A stretch of 64,000 nt of DNA from JASGIT01 sp047601665. Lineage in GTDB: Bacteria; Pseudomonadota; Gammaproteobacteria; Burkholderiales; Burkholderiaceae_C. Shown here piece by piece: positions 60,224 through 64,000 of this stretch (position 1 is its first letter; every line of letters begins with the position of its first letter). The position numbers and the translations under genes were made by a program. The notes below the pieces were generated by a model. It was given only the letters and a program-made list of their open reading frames with translations, searched no databases and was not told the origin of the DNA. The stretch covers positions 1,984,001-2,048,000 of the forward strand of contig JASGIT010000001.1 of the NCBI GenBank assembly GCA_047601665.1, read 5' to 3'.

Positions 60224-60861
60224 ACACCGACGAACTCATCCGCGTGCTGGCGGCGGACGCGCACCCCGTGCCCGCGCATGGCGTGGCGCGGCGCTTCGCG
60301 TTGGCCGTGGCGCTGGGGCTGGCGGGCGGGGCGGCGCTCATGCTCGGCATGTTCGGGCTGCGCCACGACTGGGGCACGGTGCTGGCGCTGCCCATGTTCT
60401 GGGGCAAATTCGCGCTGGGCGGCTCGCTGGCCGCGCTGGGGCTGGCCGTGCTGCTGCGTCTGGCGCGGCCCGGTATGCCATGGCGTCGCGCCGCGCTGTG
60501 GCTGGCCCTGCCGCCCGCCGCGATGTGGGCGCTGGCGGGCGTGGCGCTGGCCGGTGCCGCGCCGCCCGAGCGGCTGCCGCTGCTGCTGGGCAGCACGTGG
60601 CGCACCTGCCCGTTCAACATCGCGCTGCTGTCGCTGCCCGCGCTGGCGGCGCTGTTCTGGGCGCTGCGCGGCATGGCGCCCACGCGCCTGGGGTGGGCGG
60701 GCGCGGGCGCGGGTCTGCTGGCGGGCGCCTTGGGCGTGGTGGCGTATGCGCTGCACTGCCCCGAGATGGCGGCGCCGTTCATCGCGCTGTGGTACTTGGC
60801 GGGCATGGCGCTGCCCACGGCGCTGGGCGCGGCGCTGGGGCCGCGCCTATTGCGCTGGTAG
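60220..60861 (+). CDS. nrsF: NrsF/DUF1109-type anti-sigma factor
   Basis: A 213-aa protein with a short N-terminal cytosolic part (MNTDELIRVLAADAHPVP) and six helices. Cysteines at 130 (TWRTCPFNIALLSLPAL) and 180 (YALHCPEMAAPFIALWYLAGM) match the two conserved NrsF cysteines that sense metals or oxidants and release SigF. It ends the operon, overlapping the convergent cca gene by 15 bp. Confidence 0.93.
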   Translation: MNTDELIRVLAADAHPVPAHGVARRFALAVALGLAGGAALMLGMFGLRHDWGTVLALPMFWGKFALGGSLAALGLAVLLRLARPGMPWRRAALWLALPPAAMWALAGVALAGAAPPERLPLLLGSTWRTCPFNIALLSLPALAALFWALRGMAPTRLGWAGAGAGLLAGALGVVAYALHCPEMAAPFIALWYLAGMALPTALGAALGPRLLRW

Positions 60862-62088
60862 CGCCGCGGCCACGGCCCGCTCGCGCGCCTGCTGAATTTG
60901 CGCGCCCACCTGCGGCCCCTTGAGCCCGCGTGCCGCCGCTTGCGCCGCAATGGGGGCGGTGGCCACGCCCAGCGCCGCCTCCAGCGCCGCCAGCAGCCGC
61001 GCGCGCTGCGGGTAGGGCGAATCGTCCAGGCCCAGCCGTCCGCGCGCATCGCACTCGCAGGCCAGCAGCGCATCGGCGAAGCGTTCGGGCTTGCGCAGCG
61101 CGTCGCAGCGCTCCAGCAGGCGCAGCACGGCGGCGGCGTTGAGGTTGCCGCTGGCGTGGATGTTGCCGTGCTCGCGCGCCACCACCTCGGCCAGTTCGCG
61201 GCAGTCGGTGGGTACGCGCAGGCGCCCGGCCACGGCGCAGGCGAGCCTTTCACTGCGCTGCTCGTGGCCGATGTGGCGCGGCAGCACGTCGGCGGGCGTG
61301 GTGCCCTTGCCCAGGTCGTGCATCAGGCAGGCCCAGCGCACGGGCAGGGGCGCGCTCAGACGCGCGGCCATGTCCATCACCATCATGGCGTGCACGCCGG
61401 TGTCCACCTCGGGGTGGTACTCGGCGCGCTGGGGTACGCCCCACAGGCGGTCGAGTTCGGGCAGCAGCACGGCCAGCGCGCCGCAGTCGCGCAGCACCTC
61501 GAACATGCGCGAGGGCCGGGGCTCCATCAGGCCGCGCGCCAGTTCCTGCCAGACGCGCTCGGGCACGAGGTGTGCGGCCTCGCCTGCCTGCACCATCTCG
61601 CGCATGAGTTGCAGGGTTTCGGGCGCGACGGTGAAATCGGTGAACCGCGCCGCGAACCGCGCCACGCGCAGGATGCGCACCGGGTCTTCGCGGAAGGCAT
61701 CGGTCACGTGGCGCAGCACGCGCGCCTGCAGGTCGCGCTGGCCATTATAAGGGTCAAAAATGGCTCCAGCACTTATGGGGTAAGCGCTGGCAGCTATCGC
61801 ATTGATAGTGAGATCGCGCCGCGCCAAGTCTTCTTCCAGCGTCACGCCGGGCGCGGCGTGCACGGTGAAGCCCCGGTAGCCGCGCCCGCTCTGGCGCTCG
61901 GTGCGGGCCAGGGCGTATTCCTCGCGCGTCTCGGGGTGCAGGAAGACGGGGAAGTCGCGCCCCACGGGCAGGTAGCCCTGCGCCGCCATCTGCTCGGGCG
62001 TGGCGCCCACCACCACCCAGTCGCGGTCGTGCACGGGGCGGCCCAGCAGGTGGTCGCGCACCGCGCCGCCGACGAGGTAGGTCTTCAT
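60847..62088 (-). CDS. cca: CCA-adding / tRNA repair enzyme with HD domain
   Basis: A 413-aa enzyme that adds the 3' CCA of tRNAs. Opening KTYLVGGAVRDHLLGRPVHDRDWVVVG with the catalytic DxD, the base-recognition motif DPVRILRVARFAARF, EEDLARRDLTINAIA, and an HD domain HDLGKGTTPADVLPRHIGHE. Between LTINAIA and DPYNGQRDLQARVLRHV lies the repeat-encoded insertion ASAYPISAGAIF, where related enzymes have a similar-length acidic loop. The ATG overlaps the AdoMet decarboxylase stop by 4 bp. Confidence 0.95.
   Translation of the reverse strand: MKTYLVGGAVRDHLLGRPVHDRDWVVVGATPEQMAAQGYLPVGRDFPVFLHPETREEYALARTERQSGRGYRGFTVHAAPGVTLEEDLARRDLTINAIAASAYPISAGAIFDPYNGQRDLQARVLRHVTDAFREDPVRILRVARFAARFTDFTVAPETLQLMREMVQAGEAAHLVPERVWQELARGLMEPRPSRMFEVLRDCGALAVLLPELDRLWGVPQRAEYHPEVDTGVHAMMVMDMAARLSAPLPVRWACLMHDLGKGTTPADVLPRHIGHEQRSERLACAVAGRLRVPTDCRELAEVVAREHGNIHASGNLNAAAVLRLLERCDALRKPERFADALLACECDARGRLGLDDSPYPQRARLLAALEAALGVATAPIAAQAAARGLKGPQVGAQIQQARERAVAAALPAQ
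61752..61810. repeat. Dispersed palindromic repeat, copy 10 (inside cca)
   Basis: GTCAAAAATGGCTCCAGCAC, TTATGGGGTAAGCGCTGGCA and GCTATCGCATTGATAG, a full copy with both arms, translated in frame on the minus strand. Confidence 0.85.
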
Positions 62089-62447
62089 GGCGCGCCCCGC
62101 TCCAACTCGTGCCTTACCGCGTCGCGCGGCGCGTAGGCGGCCACCAGCGCGTCCATCAGCGCGCGTGCCTTGGCGGAGTTGTCGCCGCTGTAGTTGCACA
62201 CGTACACGTCCAGCGTGGCGCTGCCCAGTTCGGGCCAGGTGTGCAGGGCGACGTGCGATTCGGCCAGCAGCAGCGCGCCGGTCACGCCGCCCCCTTCGGC
62301 GAAGCGGTGCCAGTGTTCGCCCACCACGGCCAGGCCGCAGGCCTGTGTCTGCGCGCGGCACAGCGCGGCGATGGCGCCGGTGTCGCTCATCAGGGCGGCG
62401 GCGCAGGCGCAGTGGTACAGGTCGGCGGTGAGGTGCAGTCCGTGCAT
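62085..62447 (-). CDS. speD: S-adenosylmethionine decarboxylase (SpeD/SpeH class 1B-like)
   Basis: A 120-aa proenzyme. AESHVALHTWPELGSATLDVYVCN carries the serine that becomes the pyruvoyl cofactor after self-cleavage at E-S. GLHLTADLYHC at the start and NSAKARALMDALVAAY late fit prokaryotic SpeH. It supplies aminopropyl groups for spermidine. Start ATG 62447 with GGAGG upstream. No spermidine synthase is next to it. Coupled to cca. Confidence 0.92.
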   Translation of the reverse strand: MHGLHLTADLYHCACAAALMSDTGAIAALCRAQTQACGLAVVGEHWHRFAEGGGVTGALLLAESHVALHTWPELGSATLDVYVCNYSGDNSAKARALMDALVAAYAPRDAVRHELERGAP

Positions 62448-62473
62448 GGAGGAGGCATCGTACAGTGGCTGCC

Positions 62474-63178
62474 ATGCACACCACCGCACTCGTTCTTTTC
62501 TCGGGCGGGCAGGATTCGACCACCTGCCTGGCCCATGCCCTGGCGCGCTACGGGCGCGTCGAAACGCTGGGCTTCGACTACGGCCAGCGCCATGGCGTGG
62601 AGATGCAGGCGCGCACCGCCGTGCTGGCACGCCTGCGCGAGCGCTTTGCGGACTGGGCGCCGCGCCTGGGCGAAGACCACGTGCTCACGCTGGACGTGCT
62701 GCGGCAGATCGGCGGCTCGTCGCTGATCGAGGACATCGCCTTCGCGCTGCAGGCGGACGGCCTGCCCAACACCTTCGTGCCGGGGCGCAACCTGCTGTTC
62801 CTCACGCTCGCGGGCGCGCTGGCCTACCGGCGCGGGCTGCAGGTGATTGTGGCGGGCGTGTGCGAGACGGATTTCTCGGGCTACCCCGACTGCCGCGACG
62901 ACACCATGAAGGCCATGCAGCTGGCGCTGAACCTGGGGCTGGCGCAGCGCCTGCGCATCGAGACGCCGCTCATGTGGATCGACAAGGCCGCCACCTGGCG
63001 CCTGGCCGAGGCGCTGGGCGGCGCGGCGCTGGTGGACCTCGTCGTGGAGGAAACGCACACCTGCTACGAAGGCGACCGCGGCCAGCGCCACGCCTGGGGC
63101 TATGGCTGCGGCCAGTGCCCCGCGTGCCAGCTGCGCGCGCGGGGCTGGGAGGGCTACCGGGCGGGGGCCAGCCGGTAG
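62474..63178 (+). CDS. queC: 7-cyano-7-deazaguanine (preQ0) synthase QueC
   Basis: A 234-aa PP-loop ATPase that makes preQ0 for queuosine. SGGQDSTTCLAHAL loop, FDYGQRHGVEM, VPGRNLLFLTLAGALAYRRG, and zinc cysteines in CYEGDRG... GYGCGQCPACQLRARG. ATG 62474 chosen; an upstream in-frame start adds three residues. It overlaps the convergent GST gene by 25 bp. Confidence 0.96.
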   Translation: MHTTALVLFSGGQDSTTCLAHALARYGRVETLGFDYGQRHGVEMQARTAVLARLRERFADWAPRLGEDHVLTLDVLRQIGGSSLIEDIAFALQADGLPNTFVPGRNLLFLTLAGALAYRRGLQVIVAGVCETDFSGYPDCRDDTMKAMQLALNLGLAQRLRIETPLMWIDKAATWRLAEALGGAALVDLVVEETHTCYEGDRGQRHAWGYGCGQCPACQLRARGWEGYRAGASR

Positions 63179-63843
63179 GGCTCCTCGAACGCCAGGAAGT
63201 CCTTTTCCGCCAGCGCGCCGTCGATCCACGCCCGCACGCCGGGTAGGTCGCGCACGCGGCCCACGTAGGCGGCGATGTGCGGCGGCACGGGCAGGCTGTA
63301 GGTGGCCAGGCGCATACACACGGGCGCGAAGAACGCATCGGCCACGCCGAAGCTGCCGAACAGCATGGGGCCGCCGTGCGCCTGCAGCAGGGCGCTCCAC
63401 ATGTCCACCAGGCGCTGCACGTCGGCGCGCACGCCCGCGTTGTCGCGCCAGATCAGCGCGCCCACGTCGGGCAGGCGCGCCTCGATGTTCATGGGGCAGG
63501 CGCCGCGCAGCGCGGTGAAGCCGCTGTGCATCTCGGCGGCCACGCTGCGCGCCTGGGCGCGGGTGGCGCGGTCCTGGGGCCACAGGTGCTTGTCGGGGTA
63601 TTGCTCGGCGATGTATTCGCAGATCGCCAGCGTGTCCCACACGGCCAGGCCGTCGTGCACCAGCACCGGCACCTTGCCCGTGGGGCTGACGGCGGCCACG
63701 GCGGTCTTGAACTGCGAGCCGGCGTCGAAGCTGTCGAAGCGGATTTTCACCTCGTCGAACGCGATGCCCGCCTGCCGCAGCAGCACCCAGGGGCGCATGG
63801 ACCAGGAGGAGTAGTTCTTGTTGCCGATGTAGAGCTGGAGCAT
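63154..63843 (-). CDS. Glutathione S-transferase family protein
   Basis: A 229-aa protein. N-terminal thioredoxin-like fold with YIGNKNYSSWSMRPWVLLRQAG, the Ser/Tyr-type active site, SPTGKVPVLVHDG (cis-Pro) and VWDTLAICEYIAEQYP. Helical C-terminal domain with GMPMNIEAR-type CPMNIEARLPDV and FGVADAFFAPV. Similar to maleylacetoacetate-isomerase-like GSTs; substrate unknown. Confidence 0.92.
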   Translation of the reverse strand: MLQLYIGNKNYSSWSMRPWVLLRQAGIAFDEVKIRFDSFDAGSQFKTAVAAVSPTGKVPVLVHDGLAVWDTLAICEYIAEQYPDKHLWPQDRATRAQARSVAAEMHSGFTALRGACPMNIEARLPDVGALIWRDNAGVRADVQRLVDMWSALLQAHGGPMLFGSFGVADAFFAPVCMRLATYSLPVPPHIAAYVGRVRDLPGVRAWIDGALAEKDFLAFEEPYRLAPAR

Positions 63844-63876
63844 GGGCGCGCCTCGGTGAAAGAAGGGCCGGCCAGC

Positions 63877-64000
63877 TTACATCAGCTTTTTCTGCACCAT
63901 CACGATCACGCCCGCCGCCAGCGCCACGGCGGCCACCCACAGGTACAGCTGCTGGCAGGCCATGAACAGCGCCTGCTGGTTGACCACGGCGCTCATCTGC
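63877..64000 (-). CDS. C-terminal end of a probable DHA2/EmrB-type MFS efflux permease (partial)
   Basis: Forty-one codons run in from the right edge and end ...VQKKLM. SAVVNQQALFMACQQLYLWVAAVALAAGVIVM is one membrane helix with the tail sequence typical of EmrB/QacA-type pumps. The rest is outside the window, so the family call is tentative. Confidence 0.55.
   Translation of the reverse strand, partial: QMSAVVNQQALFMACQQLYLWVAAVALAAGVIVMVQKKLM

Overview
This is a high-GC chromosomal window from a betaproteobacterium, most likely family Comamonadaceae (Acidovorax and relatives). The evidence is a Bug/TctC-type solute receptor, an Omp32-type porin, an S-adenosylhomocysteine riboswitch ahead of ahcY, DUF2917, DUF3025 and DUF2501 genes, and eleven or so copies of a ~50-bp semi-palindromic repeat with arms CCAGCGCTTAT / AAGCGCTGG. 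No tRNA, rRNA operon, CRISPR array, insertion sequence or prophage was seen. Gene density is about one per 0.9 kb, with many 4-bp ATGA overlaps.

Layout. 0-20.7 kb: Bug receptor (cut by the window edge), porin, a Crp/Fnr-type regulator, pyrC, DUF3025, htpX, a chemotaxis receptor, a YXWGXW lipoprotein, a COG2509-type FAD protein, the cysK-EamA-J-domain operon, RNase P RNA, a 497-aa protein of unknown function, the SAH-riboswitch unit ahcY-tlyA-metF, rlpA, rlmJ and rplM-rpsI. 20.7-36.8 kb: a catabolic/transport block (tauABC; dppABCDF with a YtcJ-type amidohydrolase and a CobW GTPase; a MocR-type PLP regulator; a PuuB-like FAD oxidase; a SnoaL-like protein with an EamA exporter). It lies between rpsI and erpA. 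36.8-56 kb: mostly housekeeping and envelope genes (erpA, an MFS pump, anmK, an M23 peptidase, tyrS, glmU, glmS, ttcA, two FolB-like genes, a pteridine-reductase-like SDR, a MidA-type methyltransferase) with regulators between them, one of which (Lrp/AsnC) is frameshifted. 56.9-60.9 kb: a bufferin-type metallophore operon (bufA1-bufB-bufC-doxX) with its own SigF/NrsF-type sigma/anti-sigma pair. 60.8-64 kb: cca, an AdoMet decarboxylase, queC, a GST and the end of a probable efflux pump.

Main finding. Five tandem operators of the form TGGNNCCA, each pair spaced exactly 22 bp start to start, lie upstream of tauA, dppA, mocR and the divergent oxidase/SnoaL pair. All four promoter regions of the 20.7-36.8 kb block carry the motif, so the block looks like one regulon run by its resident MocR protein, inserted as a unit between housekeeping genes.

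Other coherent systems. (1) The SAH riboswitch is followed by an overlapping terminator and controls ahcY together with a SAM-using rRNA methyltransferase and metF. (2) The bufferin operon has a SigF-like promoter, TGTAACC-N16-CGAA, directly upstream. (3) The dispersed repeat sits just after several stop codons and also in frame inside cca, glmU, anmK and the DUF3025 gene, where it adds protein segments. Family assignments come from motifs read by eye; no database search was run.
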